The notes: generated from the sequence alone by a model not told the origin. Shown: positions 1 through 10,710, counted from the stretch's first letter. The stretch: 64,000 nucleotides of DNA from Endobacterium cereale (GCF_009617585.1 NZ_WIXI01000044.1:62001-126000), one strand, 5' to 3'. Numbers and translations are program-made.

Positions 1-218
1 ATGTGCTGAACACGCCGATCAACGAGCGGACGGCCTTCAAGGAACTGTTCGAGGTCGGGGGCACGCTGCACACGCTCGATCCCGCAAAGGTCAGCAATGT
101 CGATAAGGCCCGCGAAAATGCCTCGGCCTTCGCGACGGAAGTGATGCGGTTGATGCCGGTGCGGGTGGTGCGCTCTGGCCTGCCGCGGGTGTTTTCCTTC
201 CGTCGTCAGGCGGCTTGA
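1..218 (+). CDS. ParA-family ATPase, C-terminal fragment
   Basis: Only the last ~71 codons are inside the window; the reading frame is open to the left edge, so the true start lies outside. The visible tail has an INER segment followed by an F-E-V-G-G-T-L motif, a VSNVDKA stretch and an alanine-rich helix. This arrangement resembles the C-termini of small ParA/VirC1-like Walker ATPases found in Rhizobiaceae, which handle DNA partitioning or positioning. The Walker A and B motifs would be upstream and cannot be seen, so the family call is by C-terminal resemblance only. The gene ends in TGA and faces the convergent gene at 285. Confidence 0.5.
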   Translation, partial: VLNTPINERTAFKELFEVGGTLHTLDPAKVSNVDKARENASAFATEVMRLMPVRVVRSGLPRVFSFRRQAA

Positions 219-284
219 GTTTTTAGAGCGGCTCAACAGAAAACATCGCCCGAGCCAGTCATGCCGGGCGATGTTTCCGGTCGT

Positions 285-1292
285 TTACCGTGCCTTGCGG
301 TCCGGCACGCCAGCCTGCCAGACTGACCAATCCTTGACGATACGATCAACGACAGGTGCTCCGACGAGTGTGATGTTGCTGACGGTTTCGGCGAACCCGC
401 CAGCGGTCTGGCCCGGAGCGGGGTCGAGATGCTGCTGTGTCGTTTCGTTCGGGTTGCCCTGATCGAAATTGACGGCACCACGCAGGCTCAGGATGCGATC
501 CGTGCCATGTTGCCGGTTGATGACCAGCGCGAGTGCGGCAGCTTCCATTTCCGTGATCAGATAATCGTCTGCACCATAAAGCTTGGCGATATGCTGCGCT
601 TCCTTGGAGAGGCCAGGGCCGTGGAAAAACGTGTCCCCGGTCATATGGGTGCCCGTCTTGACCGACGGTGCTGCCTGCGCTGCCGCGTCTGGATAACGCA
701 TGCGATAGACTCGGGCGGAATCGGAATCCTGCAGTGCCACGTCCTTCGACAGATCGACTGCCCAGCCGACCAGCGTCGGGTTCAGGTGAAACAGGCGGTA
801 AGCTTCATATCCCTTACGCGGGATGAAGACAGGCGCGCCCGGCTCTCCTTCTTCCGGCGCCCAGCGGTGTCCGAGGTCATAATCCACCAGCCAGGTGGCC
901 CAACTGACATCGGTGATGGTGCCGCGAGACGGCGGCGTGCCTGCGACGCCGGACAGAACGTAATAGGCCTGCGAAAAATCAAATTGCGGGTTGAGCAGGA
1001 TCGCCTGCATGGAAGAGGAAGAATTGACCTTGCCCATGCCCAATACGGAGCCGCAAACGCCATCCTGATTGCAATGTACCGGCTTGAGTGCGCCGGGTAC
1101 TTCGATGGACTTGGCATCCTTCCAGTATTTCTCGTACCAGTGCTGGTATTCACCGGCGCGGTCACCGGTGTTTTGGCCGATCTCGAACATCGTGCCGATG
1201 AAAACCTTGACCTTGACCGGTTCTGCCGAGGCCATTGTCACGGACGAAAGCAGGCCAATCGCGGCCAGCAAGGTGTTTCTCAAATATTTCAA
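285..1292 (-). CDS. Purine nucleoside permease (NUP family)
   Basis: Protein of 335 aa with an N-terminal signal peptide (about residues 1-23, ending ASA before EPVKVKVF). The body matches the NUP family, first known from a yeast purine nucleoside transporter and widespread in bacteria as a secreted or periplasmic protein. It has the GTMFEIGQNTGDRAGEYQHW region near the mature N-terminus, the GVAGTPPSRG segment and the TEMEAAA segment, which recalls nucleoside phosphorylase folds. I chose the TTG at 1290-1292: it has an AGAGGGA Shine-Dalgarno on the reverse strand 5 bases upstream and opens directly on the signal peptide. An in-frame upstream extension to 1412 is possible but looks non-coding. 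The exact transport or enzymatic role is inferred from family name only. Confidence 0.75.
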   Translation of the reverse strand: MKYLRNTLLAAIGLLSSVTMASAEPVKVKVFIGTMFEIGQNTGDRAGEYQHWYEKYWKDAKSIEVPGALKPVHCNQDGVCGSVLGMGKVNSSSSMQAILLNPQFDFSQAYYVLSGVAGTPPSRGTITDVSWATWLVDYDLGHRWAPEEGEPGAPVFIPRKGYEAYRLFHLNPTLVGWAVDLSKDVALQDSDSARVYRMRYPDAAAQAAPSVKTGTHMTGDTFFHGPGLSKEAQHIAKLYGADDYLITEMEAAALALVINRQHGTDRILSLRGAVNFDQGNPNETTQQHLDPAPGQTAGGFAETVSNITLVGAPVVDRIVKDWSVWQAGVPDRKAR

Positions 1293-1539
1293 TGTAGTCC
1301 CTCTGTGTTTTTGACCTGCCTCGTCATCGCGGGAGGCTGGTGTGGGTGCTTGCCGCACCTCTCTGCGACCGCAAAGGTCGGAGGAAATGTGGGCACTATG
1401 CTGCAGTGCCACATTTACAATTGGGCTTCACGCCAATTTGGCCGCATCACTGCTTTTCCACCACGAATCCCTCCAATGTCGACAGGAGGCAACATGAAAC
1501 GGAATAGCGCGAGCGTTTGAAGCTCTCACCCACATGCCG

Positions 1540-1576
1540 AAAAAAAGCCCCGCGGATGAAACCGCAGGGCTTTCGA
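1540..1576 (-). terminator. Rho-independent terminator of the L,D-transpeptidase gene
   Basis: A hairpin with an AAAGCCCTGCGG / CCGCGGGGCTTT stem reads on the reverse strand and is followed by a run of seven T. It begins about 20 bases after the stop of the transpeptidase gene, as expected for an intrinsic terminator. Confidence 0.8.
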
Positions 1577-1595
1577 TCAGTATCTTGAACACTTT

Positions 1596-3008
1596 TTATT
1601 CCATGAATTCGACGGTCGTACCGGGCTTGACCATCTTTGCCAGTTCCGTCGCATCCCAGTTGGTGAGACGGATACAGCCATGACTATTGGTCTTGCCGAT
1701 CTTGGACGGTTCCGGCGTGCCGTGAATGCCGTAAGTCGGCTTCGACAGCGCGATCCAGACAGTTCCGACCGGGCCGTTCGGGCCCGGCGGGATCTGCAGG
1801 ATTTCTTTATTTTCGCCCTGCGTGAAATTGATTTTCGGATTGTAGGTATAGCCGGGGTTCAGCGCAATGCGTGCGACGGTATGGTTGCCGGACGGCGAGG
1901 GAGTATCCGAAGAACCGATCGTGGCGGGGTAGGCGGCGATCAGCTTGCCGTCCTCACCATAGGCAAACACCTGTTTGCGTCCCTTGTCGGCGATGATGCG
2001 CGTGACATTGCCGGTCTTCACCGCGCCAGGATTGATTACCTTGATGATCGTGCCGGGAATGGTGAAGTTCGCGTTCGGGTTCAGCGCCTTCAGGTAACCT
2101 TCGTCCATGTGGAACTGCTCGGCCAGTTTTTCGCTGGTCGAAGTGAAGGAGAGTGCCGGCAGCTGCGCCTTGTGGGCATAATCGTCGGGAATCGATGCGA
2201 CGTAAGGGCCGGCGGCATCGGCGGCGGTGATCGTGTATTCGGTGATCGGCATGCCGCCCGAATAAGACAGGCGCTGGATGATGTCGTCGGCATTGTTCGG
2301 GTCGAGTGTTTCGCCGGTCATTTCCTGCCAGGCAGCAATCGCCTTGTTGACGTTGTCGCCCAGACGACCGTCGATCACACCCGGTGAAATGCCTTCGCGG
2401 TCGAGAAACACCTGAAGCGCGGCAATTTCAGCCTGCGGTTTGTTGGTGACGGTGATCGTCGAGCCGGAATGTTGCGGCTCGGGGCCAAGCGGCTGTGTCT
2501 GGTCAGGTTCGATCGTCGCATAGTTCTGATCGTATTGCGACGGATCGTTGGATGGCGCGTCGAGGGGCAAACGCGTGATCGAGCCATTGTCCGGTACAGA
2601 TCCGGTGACTTCGCCGTCATATTGACCACCATCGCGGCCATTGCCGCGATAATCGCGGTAGTCGCGATAACCAGGGGAAACGCCGGGCATCTGCTCCCTG
2701 CGCGCATAACCGCCGCGATCGCGACGGCTCTGCTGCTGCATTTCGGTGGCGACGACATTGCCGGCGCGGTCCATGTAGACACGTCGGCCGCTGCGATCGC
2801 GCGTCACAACAAATTCGCCGGGTTCGGGCGTGTAATCGAGTATGTAACCTTCCGGCGTCACCAGTGTCGGCTGTTCATTGCCATATTGACGCTCGGCACG
2901 ATAATCCGGCGCGCCGCCGTAATCGCGGTACATGACCTGCGCCTGAACCGGGGCGGCGACCGCCGTCAGGGCAATGAGGCTGAGACTTGTAACGAGACTG
3001 CGCTTCAC
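1596..3008 (-). CDS. L,D-transpeptidase (YkuD domain) with peptidoglycan-binding repeat
   Basis: 470-aa exported protein. Residues 1-23 form a signal peptide ending in VQA. A Tyr/Arg/Asp/Gly-rich low-complexity region covers about residues 25-190. A peptidoglycan-binding-like segment (ALQVFLDREG...GVIDGRLG) lies around 195-240, and the YkuD catalytic domain occupies roughly 340-470. The catalytic signature is plain: HGTP at about 429 and SHGCIRL at 442-448 with the nucleophile Cys445. Such enzymes form 3-3 cross-links or attach proteins to peptidoglycan; in Rhizobiales, which grow at the pole, L,D-transpeptidases are numerous and important for wall growth. The gene is monocistronic, with its own terminator and a 189-base 5' region shared with the divergent gene at 3198. 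Confidence 0.9.
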   Translation of the reverse strand: MKRSLVTSLSLIALTAVAAPVQAQVMYRDYGGAPDYRAERQYGNEQPTLVTPEGYILDYTPEPGEFVVTRDRSGRRVYMDRAGNVVATEMQQQSRRDRGGYARREQMPGVSPGYRDYRDYRGNGRDGGQYDGEVTGSVPDNGSITRLPLDAPSNDPSQYDQNYATIEPDQTQPLGPEPQHSGSTITVTNKPQAEIAALQVFLDREGISPGVIDGRLGDNVNKAIAAWQEMTGETLDPNNADDIIQRLSYSGGMPITEYTITAADAAGPYVASIPDDYAHKAQLPALSFTSTSEKLAEQFHMDEGYLKALNPNANFTIPGTIIKVINPGAVKTGNVTRIIADKGRKQVFAYGEDGKLIAAYPATIGSSDTPSPSGNHTVARIALNPGYTYNPKINFTQGENKEILQIPPGPNGPVGTVWIALSKPTYGIHGTPEPSKIGKTNSHGCIRLTNWDATELAKMVKPGTTVEFME

Positions 3009-3197
3009 GATATCACCGATCCTTAAACTTCTTCACCAACCCGCAAGGGGGGCGTCCCGTTCCAACGTTCGAGCTGTTTGTTCCAGACTAGTTAATTGCG
3101 ACTCTAGTATGGAAAAAATGAATTCGTGGTGAAGGCGGTGTTAAATTTCACGTGTTTGCTCGTTTACCAATAGGAATAGTCTGCGGGGGAGGCAGGT

Positions 3198-4037
3198 ATG
3201 AAGGCGTTTTCCACTGGGCTGGGGCCCAAACTCTTTCTTGATCCGACGTCATTGCTGGATATCGGCTCCTGTGTCGTCAACGGAACGGACGTTGCGCCGG
3301 GACGGGCCATTCCAGACGATGGTGACGCGCGAATCGATCATTCGCTCGAAGGGTTTCTGTTTACCTGTGGTCCTGACCACATTCGCCATCCCGACCTGAT
3401 CGATGGCCGGACGGATGGAAAAAAATATCCTTTGCATGGATCGTTTTCCGCGCATCCGGCAGAAATCCTATTCTGGGATGCGCAGGGTGATGACGCCGAA
3501 TGCCATGCCAAAATTTCCGTGAGGTTGGCGGACGGTGGTTCGGCCATTTTGGAACGGCATTGGCGCATCGACGGGCAGACGGGTGAGGTGTCGCTCAAGG
3601 ACCGGGTAACGAATACCGGCACGACGCCATTTGCGCGGGTGCACATGTATCACATGAACCTCGGCGCATGGCTGTTTGACGATGGCGTGCGGCTTGGCGG
3701 CAGAATGTTCAAAGGCGGTGGCTTTCCATGGAATTTCGGCGACGAGCCGGGCAGCGTCTTTTGTGTGCCGGCGGCGGAAGGAGGCGAGGAGTGGGCAGAG
3801 ATGACACTCGGACCGATCGCGGCGCTGGATGGCCGCACGCTGCATGTTAAGTTCAAGACGAATACGCTGCCGCACCTGCAGATGTGGCGGAACCAGAAAG
3901 CGCCTGCACATGTGCTCGGCATCGAGCCGGTTTCGCACCGGCTGGCGGAGCGTTCCGAGCTGACCAAAAGCGGCGAACTCGAAATGGTGCAGCCGGGTGA
4001 AAGCACCGACTATGCGCTGCGCTTTGCATTTGTCTAA
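3198..4037 (+). CDS. Aldose 1-epimerase-like protein (DUF4432 type)
   Basis: 279 aa, no signal peptide, start preceded by GGGGGAGGCAGGT. The sequence has the galactose-mutarotase-like supersandwich features of the DUF4432 family: FTCGPDHIRHPD, YPLHGSFSAHPAEI, a long beta-rich middle (LERHWRIDGQTGEVSLKDRV) and the C-terminal GIEPVSHR segment. The His in PLHG and the Glu in GIEP sit where mutarotase-type catalytic or sugar-contact residues are expected. Its substrate is unknown; a role in sugar or sugar-acid epimerisation is inferred from the fold. It is divergent from the L,D-transpeptidase gene and is followed after 81 bases by the rhodanese-loop gene. Confidence 0.7.
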   Translation: MKAFSTGLGPKLFLDPTSLLDIGSCVVNGTDVAPGRAIPDDGDARIDHSLEGFLFTCGPDHIRHPDLIDGRTDGKKYPLHGSFSAHPAEILFWDAQGDDAECHAKISVRLADGGSAILERHWRIDGQTGEVSLKDRVTNTGTTPFARVHMYHMNLGAWLFDDGVRLGGRMFKGGGFPWNFGDEPGSVFCVPAAEGGEEWAEMTLGPIAALDGRTLHVKFKTNTLPHLQMWRNQKAPAHVLGIEPVSHRLAERSELTKSGELEMVQPGESTDYALRFAFV

Positions 4038-4118
4038 AACATTGGCGCGGCTCGCATTGACGCTCCGCGCCGCATCACGCTAAGTGATGCCCGAACTGAT
4101 ATCACTGGAGGGTCACGC

Positions 4119-4457
4119 ATGGATATCCGCCCGATCAACGACGAGTATTCGGTCAGCGGCCAGATCACCGTCGAAGAGGTCGATCAGGTCAAGGCACTCG
4201 GTTTCCAGTCGATCGTCTGCAATCGTCCCGACGAGGAAGAACCGGGCCAGCCGAGCTTTGCCGACGTTGCCGCCCGCGCTGAGGAACTGGGCATCCAGAT
4301 CCGTCATATCCCGGTTGGTCGTATGGGCCTGACGCCGGAAGGTGTCACTGAAATGGTCGACGCGCTGGAAGACCTGCCGAAGCCGATGCTCGGTTATTGC
4401 CGCTCGGGCGCCCGCTCGACCGCCATCTACGAACAGAGCCAGCGCCTGCGCGGCTGA
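4119..4457 (+). CDS. TIGR01244-type sulfurtransferase/phosphatase-like protein
   Basis: 112 aa cytosolic protein of the family annotated as TIGR01244 or DUF442, related to the N-terminal domain of beta-lactamase hydrolase-like proteins such as Blh. The active-site loop is YCRSGARST near residues 93-101. The spacing Cys-X4-Arg matches a rhodanese-type six-residue loop rather than the Cys-X5-Arg of dual-specificity phosphatases. Other landmarks are QSIVCNRPDEE and the central HIPV strand. The start is supported by GGAGG upstream of ATG. The closest described relatives act on sulfur compounds and hydrogen sulfide, but the substrate here is not shown. It is followed by RidA after 72 bases and both may be co-transcribed. 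Confidence 0.75.
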   Translation: MDIRPINDEYSVSGQITVEEVDQVKALGFQSIVCNRPDEEEPGQPSFADVAARAEELGIQIRHIPVGRMGLTPEGVTEMVDALEDLPKPMLGYCRSGARSTAIYEQSQRLRG

Positions 4458-4529
4458 TTGTTTTCTCGCCGCCGGTGGTCATCTGACGCCGGCTTCTCCA
4501 CGCTCGCATTTTTTTCGAGGAGCATTCCC

Positions 4530-4871
4530 ATGACCATCAAGCGCATCGAATCCGGCGCCCGCATGAGCGGCGCGGTTGTCCACGGCAACACCGTTTACCT
4601 GGCCGGTCAGGTTGGCGAAGGCGACACCGTCACCGAACAGTGCAAGGACGCGCTGGGCGAAGTCGACCGCCTGCTCGCCGCTGCCGGCACGGACAAGTCA
4701 AAAATCCTGCAGACGCTGATCTACATCTCGGACATTTCCTACTTCGCCGAAATGAACGCCGCATGGGAAGCATGGGTCGATCCGGCCAACACGCCGGCCC
4801 GCGCCACCAGCGAAGCCAAGCTGGCTGCACCGAAGTACAAGGTCGAATTCATCGTCACCGCGGCGATCTAA
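4530..4871 (+). CDS. RidA family (YjgF/YER057c/UK114) imine deaminase
   Basis: 113 aa, the usual RidA subunit size. RidA proteins are trimers that hydrolyse reactive enamine/imine intermediates released by PLP enzymes. The sequence shows the family pattern: a GNTVYLAGQV strand, the CKDALGEVDRLLAAAG helix, LIYISD, and the NTPARATSEAKL segment with the substrate-carboxylate-binding Arg. The C-terminus KYKVEFIVTAAI replaces the more common VEIEAIA ending. I chose ATG 4530 because CGAGGAGC lies just upstream; an in-frame extension to 4458 has no typical domain content. Transcription probably ends at the strong hairpin at 4890. Confidence 0.85.
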   Translation: MTIKRIESGARMSGAVVHGNTVYLAGQVGEGDTVTEQCKDALGEVDRLLAAAGTDKSKILQTLIYISDISYFAEMNAAWEAWVDPANTPARATSEAKLAAPKYKVEFIVTAAI

Positions 4872-4889
4872 TTTTTTGACCATTCCATG

Positions 4890-4926
4890 AAAAGGCCGGG
4901 GCATCATGCGATGCCCCGGCCTTTTT
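4890..4926. terminator. Bidirectional terminator between ridA-like gene and TPP-enzyme gene
   Basis: A perfect 14-bp stem, AAAGGCCGGGGCAT with its complement around a CATGCG loop, is flanked by A on one side and T on the other. It therefore works for both convergent genes, which stop at 4871 and 4943. Confidence 0.9.
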
Positions 4927-4942
4927 CGTCTGAGTAAATCGT

Positions 4943-6592
4943 TCAGGCCTTGTCGCGAATCTGCGTCAGCGTTTTGGCCGGTGTAATGGCTTCCGGGTCG
5001 AGCCGCACTTCGATGATCGAAGGTTTGCCGCTGGCGCGCGCCCGCTCATAGGCCGAGCCAAAATCCTCCGTCTTTTCCACCAGTTCGCCGTGCCCGCCAA
5101 AGGCCTGCGCATATGCGACAAAATCCGGGTTCATCAGATCGGTGGCGCTGACACGGCCGGGATATTCGCGTTCCTGATGCATGCGGATCGTGCCGTAAAT
5201 GCCGTTATTGACCAGAACGGTAATGATCGGCAGGCCGTAACGCACGGCGGTGATGAATTCCTGTCCGTGCATCAGAAAGCAGCCGTCGCCGGCAAAACAC
5301 ACGACCTCACGCTCAGGGAACAACTGCTTGGCGGCAACGGCTGCGGGAAGGCCGTAGCCCATCGAGCCGGAAGTCGGGGCCGCCTGTGTATTGAAACGCT
5401 GGAAGCGATGAAAACGGTGCAGCCATGTGGCGTAGTTGCCGGCACCATTGGTGAAAATCGCGTCCTTGGGTGTATTGGCTTCGATCCACTCCATGATCGG
5501 CCCCATCTGCACGTCACCCGGGCCGGTCTTCGGCGGTGTCGACCATTTTTCATAGGCCGCGTGCATCTCTGCCGTCCGCTCTGCCCAGACCGGCTTTTTC
5601 GGCGCCGGCAGGTCTTTCAGGGCTGCGACGAATTCGGCAGGGGCGGCGCAGATGGCGAGGTCGGGACGATAGACACGGCCAAGTTCCTCCGGGTCGGGAT
5701 AGACATGCACAAAAGCCTGCGCCGGGTAGGGGATATCGACCAGCGTGTAACCCGAGGACGGCATTTCGGATAAACGACCGCCCAAAAGGACGAGAAGATC
5801 GGATTCCTTGATTTCCTTCGACAGCGCCGGGTTGATGCCGATGCCGACATCACCGGCATAGTTCGGATGCGTGTGATCGAACAGCATCTGACGACGGAAG
5901 GAGCAGCCGACCGGCACCTTGAATTTTTCCGCAAACTTTTGGACGTCGGCCACCGCTTGCTCGCTCCAGCGGGTGCCGCCGAGAATGAACATCGGGCGCT
6001 TTGCCTTGGAAAGTACGGACGCGAAGGTGGCAATCTGCGGCGCGCCGGGATGGCTTTCGACCGGCGTATAAGGTTTTGCTGTGACAGCCTCGACCTCTTC
6101 CACCAGCATGTCTTCCGGCAGGGTCAGCACGACCGGGCCGGGGCGGCCGGAGGTGGCGACGGCGAAGGCGCGGGTGACGAATTCGGGGATGCGGCGGGCA
6201 TCATCGATCTCGCCGACCCATTTGGCAAATTCCGTGAAGGCGCGACGATATTCGACTTCTTGAAACGCCTCGCGTTCCTTCATGTCGCGGCCGATCTGGC
6301 CAACGAACAGGATCATCGGGATCGAATCCTGTTTTGCCACATGCAGGCCGGCCGAGGCATTAGTGGCGCCGGGGCCACGCGTGACCATGCAGATGCCCGG
6401 TTCGCCGGTAAGGCGCCCCCAGCAGTCCGCCATCATCGCCGCGCCACCTTCCTGGCGGCAGACAAGGACCTCTATATCGCTGTCGTGAAGCGCGTCGAGC
6501 ACGGCGAGATAACTTTCGCCCGGAACGCAGGAGACGCGTTTGACGCCGTTCGCTTTAAGAGCCTCGACGATGAGCTGGCCACCGGTCTTCAT
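4943..6592 (-). CDS. Thiamine-diphosphate-dependent enzyme, acetolactate synthase-like
   Basis: 549 aa with the three-domain layout of the pyruvate-decarboxylase/acetolactate-synthase superfamily. The N-terminal Pyr domain has the conserved cofactor-activating Glu48 in RQEGGAAMMA and the GPGATN segment. A central Rossmann-like domain (ILGGTRWSE) follows, and the C-terminal PP domain carries the metal/ThDP motif GDG at 435-437 with the paired Asn at about 463 (NNGIYG). It is not the biosynthetic IlvB by context, since there is no ilvH next to it. Its start codon overlaps the stop of the CoA-transferase gene as ATGA, so the two are translationally coupled. The pairing recalls frc-oxc (oxalyl-CoA metabolism), but I cannot assign that substrate. 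Confidence 0.8.
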   Translation of the reverse strand: MKTGGQLIVEALKANGVKRVSCVPGESYLAVLDALHDSDIEVLVCRQEGGAAMMADCWGRLTGEPGICMVTRGPGATNASAGLHVAKQDSIPMILFVGQIGRDMKEREAFQEVEYRRAFTEFAKWVGEIDDARRIPEFVTRAFAVATSGRPGPVVLTLPEDMLVEEVEAVTAKPYTPVESHPGAPQIATFASVLSKAKRPMFILGGTRWSEQAVADVQKFAEKFKVPVGCSFRRQMLFDHTHPNYAGDVGIGINPALSKEIKESDLLVLLGGRLSEMPSSGYTLVDIPYPAQAFVHVYPDPEELGRVYRPDLAICAAPAEFVAALKDLPAPKKPVWAERTAEMHAAYEKWSTPPKTGPGDVQMGPIMEWIEANTPKDAIFTNGAGNYATWLHRFHRFQRFNTQAAPTSGSMGYGLPAAVAAKQLFPEREVVCFAGDGCFLMHGQEFITAVRYGLPIITVLVNNGIYGTIRMHQEREYPGRVSATDLMNPDFVAYAQAFGGHGELVEKTEDFGSAYERARASGKPSIIEVRLDPEAITPAKTLTQIRDKA

Positions 6593-7800
6593 CCCGCATT
6601 TCCTTTCGTTTCGGTCTCGGGCCGGCGAAGTTCCGCCAGAATTTCGTCCGTATGTTCACCGAGCGCCGGGCTCGGGCGGTGATAGTGAAGCGGCGTTTCC
6701 GACAAGACGATCGGACTGCGCACGCCGGGTATGACAGTACCGTCCTCTGCCTCCAGATCAATGCGCAGTTTTCGCGCGATCACCTGTGGGTCGTCGAACA
6801 TTTCGGCGATGGAATTGATTGGGCCGGCCGGCACCGCGGCCTTGCCGCATGCTTCCAGCAGATCGGCCTTTTGCCATTTTGCCGTTTCCGCCGTCACCAT
6901 ACCGCGCACGCCGGCGCGGCTGGCGACGCGGGCCTTGTTGGTGGCAAATAGCGGATCGTCGGCCATCGCCTCGATGCCCAGAATACGGGTGAGGCGACGG
7001 AACTGGCCGTCATTGCCGATGGCAAGAATGATATGGCCATCAGCCACCGGCACAACTTCGTAGGGGCTGATATTCGGATGGGAATTGCCGAGCCGGGAAG
7101 GGGCGGTGCCGGACACCAGATAGTTCATGTTCTGGTTGGCGAGAATGCCGGCCTGAACATCCAGCAGCGCCATGTCCACCAACTGGCCTTCGCCAGTCCT
7201 CATCACATGAATGAGTGCAGCCTGAATGGCCGTAACGGCATAAATGCCCGTAAAAATGTCAGCGATGGCGACGCCCGCCTTCATCGGTTCGCCGTCCGGC
7301 GCACCGGTCACCGACATGAAGCCGGACATGCCCTGCACGATGTAATCGTAACCGGCGAGATCGGCATAAGGACCGTCCTGTCCGAAACCGGTGATCGAGC
7401 AATAAACCAGCTTGGGATTGATGGCCTTCAGGCTCTCGTAATCGAGCCCGTATTTTTCCAGACCACCGCGTTTGAAATTCTCGATCAGAACGTCGGCGCG
7501 TGCCGCCAGTTCGCGAACGGTGGCCTGGCCTTCCTCCGTTTTCAGGTCGATGGCGATCGAACGTTTGCCGCGATTGGTGGAATGATAATAGGCGGCCGAC
7601 AGGTTTTCACCCAAAACGCTTTCGACGAAGGGAGGCCCCCAGGCCCGGGTGTCGTCGCCGCCGTCCGGATTTTCCACCTTGATGACATCGGCGCCCATAT
7701 CGGCCAGCATCTGGCCCGCCCATGGGCCAGCCAGAACGCGTGCGAGTTCGAGGACACGGATACCGGAAAGCGGGGGCTTCTTCGTTTGCGCGTCCGTCAT
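6589..7800 (-). CDS. CaiB/BaiF family CoA-transferase (class III)
   Basis: 403 aa. Class III CoA-transferases move CoA between carboxylic acids through an aspartyl mixed anhydride. Visible signatures are RVLELARVLAGPWAGQ at the N-terminus, DMGADVIKVE, the NRGKRSIAIDLK segment, LIENFKRGG, SITGFGQDGPYADLAGYDY (catalytic Asp region) and a C-terminal LGEHTDEIL motif. ATG 7800 was chosen because GGAGGAGAC precedes it; the in-frame upstream ATG at 7845 adds residues with no family match. It is first in a two-gene operon with the ThDP enzyme, so both probably act on one acyl-CoA or organic acid pathway. Substrate unknown. Confidence 0.85.
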   Translation of the reverse strand: MTDAQTKKPPLSGIRVLELARVLAGPWAGQMLADMGADVIKVENPDGGDDTRAWGPPFVESVLGENLSAAYYHSTNRGKRSIAIDLKTEEGQATVRELAARADVLIENFKRGGLEKYGLDYESLKAINPKLVYCSITGFGQDGPYADLAGYDYIVQGMSGFMSVTGAPDGEPMKAGVAIADIFTGIYAVTAIQAALIHVMRTGEGQLVDMALLDVQAGILANQNMNYLVSGTAPSRLGNSHPNISPYEVVPVADGHIILAIGNDGQFRRLTRILGIEAMADDPLFATNKARVASRAGVRGMVTAETAKWQKADLLEACGKAAVPAGPINSIAEMFDDPQVIARKLRIDLEAEDGTVIPGVRSPIVLSETPLHYHRPSPALGEHTDEILAELRRPETETKGNAG

Positions 7801-7906
7801 GCTGTCTCCTCCATGCCATTCGTTTCGCCGCCACGCGCGCGGCAAATCTCCTCAGACTTTGATAGCGGCAAGGTTTTCGGCAGGCACGTGAATTTAAATC
7901 ATGAGG

Positions 7907-8872
7907 TCATTCCCAATCCTGCCCCGATCGGGCGGATGGTTTCGGCAGGGCACGCGTCGCCCAGTCCGCAAATTCGGTAATGGCCTCGGCGGCACCGATT
8001 TCGTTCACGGTCTCGTGGCGCATGTCGCGGTTGATATTGCAGGTGACGTTGGTCATGCCGAGCGACTGCATCTGCCGGCTCAGCCATTTGACTGCCTGGC
8101 CGTTGTTGGTTGCCGGATCGCAGCCTCCGCCGACGAGATGGACTGGGAGGGATTGCGGCAGTTTCAGGATCCGGTCGTTTTCCGTTGCGCGAAACGTCAG
8201 CTTGAAAATATCCAGCCAGAGGGAAACGCTGGCGTCGAAGCCGCAGAGTGGATCGGCCACATAGGCATCGACGGCGGCATGTTGGCGACTGAGCCAGTCG
8301 AAATCCGTGCGTCCTTCACCAGTCGCCTTGTTCCAGGCGCCGAAGGTGAGTTTCGGCAGGAGTGTGCTCGGCACGTCAGACCCTTTCAGTGCCCGTTCCG
8401 TTTTCAGCACCAGTTGTGCGGCACGGCCGGCGAGGCCGGGATTGAGATTGGAATTCCAGATCGCCAGGGCATCGAAACTGGCGGGAAAATCTTCTGCTGC
8501 GTTGAGCGCTGTCAGTCCGCCCATGGAGTGACCGAACAGGACGACCGGCAAGTGGGGGTGGGCTGTGGCTGCCAGGTCCCGAATGGCCTTGACGTCTCGA
8601 ATGACCGCCTTGACGCCGTCTTTCCAGCCAAAGCGACCAATCGGTGCTCCGTCGGCAGTCGTTTCACCATGCCCGCGATGATCGTGAGCATAGACATGGA
8701 AGCCGGTGGCGGCCATGACCTCGGCGAAGGCGCCATAACGTTTCGAATGTTCGGCAAGTCCGTGGCAGATGATCAGGATGCCGATGGCCGTCTGTGAGGC
8801 AGGTTCGTGATGATAGGCAAGATGCGTTGCGGAGGGCGTGTCCAGCCATCGTGTCTGTGCGAACATACTCAT
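7907..8872 (-). CDS. Alpha/beta hydrolase (serine aminopeptidase S33/monoacylglycerol lipase-like)
   Basis: 321 aa from the ATG at 8872, which has GGAAGGGGAAGAG upstream. It matches the Hydrolase_4 group that includes PldB-like lysophospholipases: ICHGLAEHSKRY (oxyanion-hole region), HDHRGHGE, the nucleophile elbow GHSMGG with Ser116, an acidic residue in GGGCDP, and the catalytic His in RHETVNE near the C-terminus. No signal peptide is seen, so it is predicted cytosolic. The substrate, a lipid ester or another ester, is not known. It lies upstream of and in the same direction as the CoA-transferase operon, with about 106 bases between, and is divergent from ettA. Confidence 0.8.
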   Translation of the reverse strand: MSMFAQTRWLDTPSATHLAYHHEPASQTAIGILIICHGLAEHSKRYGAFAEVMAATGFHVYAHDHRGHGETTADGAPIGRFGWKDGVKAVIRDVKAIRDLAATAHPHLPVVLFGHSMGGLTALNAAEDFPASFDALAIWNSNLNPGLAGRAAQLVLKTERALKGSDVPSTLLPKLTFGAWNKATGEGRTDFDWLSRQHAAVDAYVADPLCGFDASVSLWLDIFKLTFRATENDRILKLPQSLPVHLVGGGCDPATNNGQAVKWLSRQMQSLGMTNVTCNINRDMRHETVNEIGAAEAITEFADWATRALPKPSARSGQDWE

Positions 8873-8953
8873 TCTCTTCCCCTTCCGCATTGCCCCTGAC
8901 ATTCAATTCGCCTACATAGCGGGCAAATCCCTTTTCCCGGAGCAGTATTACCG

Positions 8954-10603
<1,650 letters not shown>

Positions 10604-10624
10604 GGCCGTCAGTCGATCGATACA

Positions 10625-10655
10625 GAAGGGGCCGTTCACGGCCCCTTCGCATTTC
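10625..10655 (+). terminator. Hairpin after ettA, weak terminator
   Basis: A 9-bp perfect stem, GAAGGGGCC with GGCCCCTTC around GTTCAC, begins about 22 bases after the ettA stop. The T-run is short and interrupted (CGCATTTC), so termination may be partial. Confidence 0.55.
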
Positions 10656-10710
10656 TGCCAAGGAATCGAGCTACCCACAGCTTTCCGCTTGCAACGAAAC
10701 AACTCTTCAC

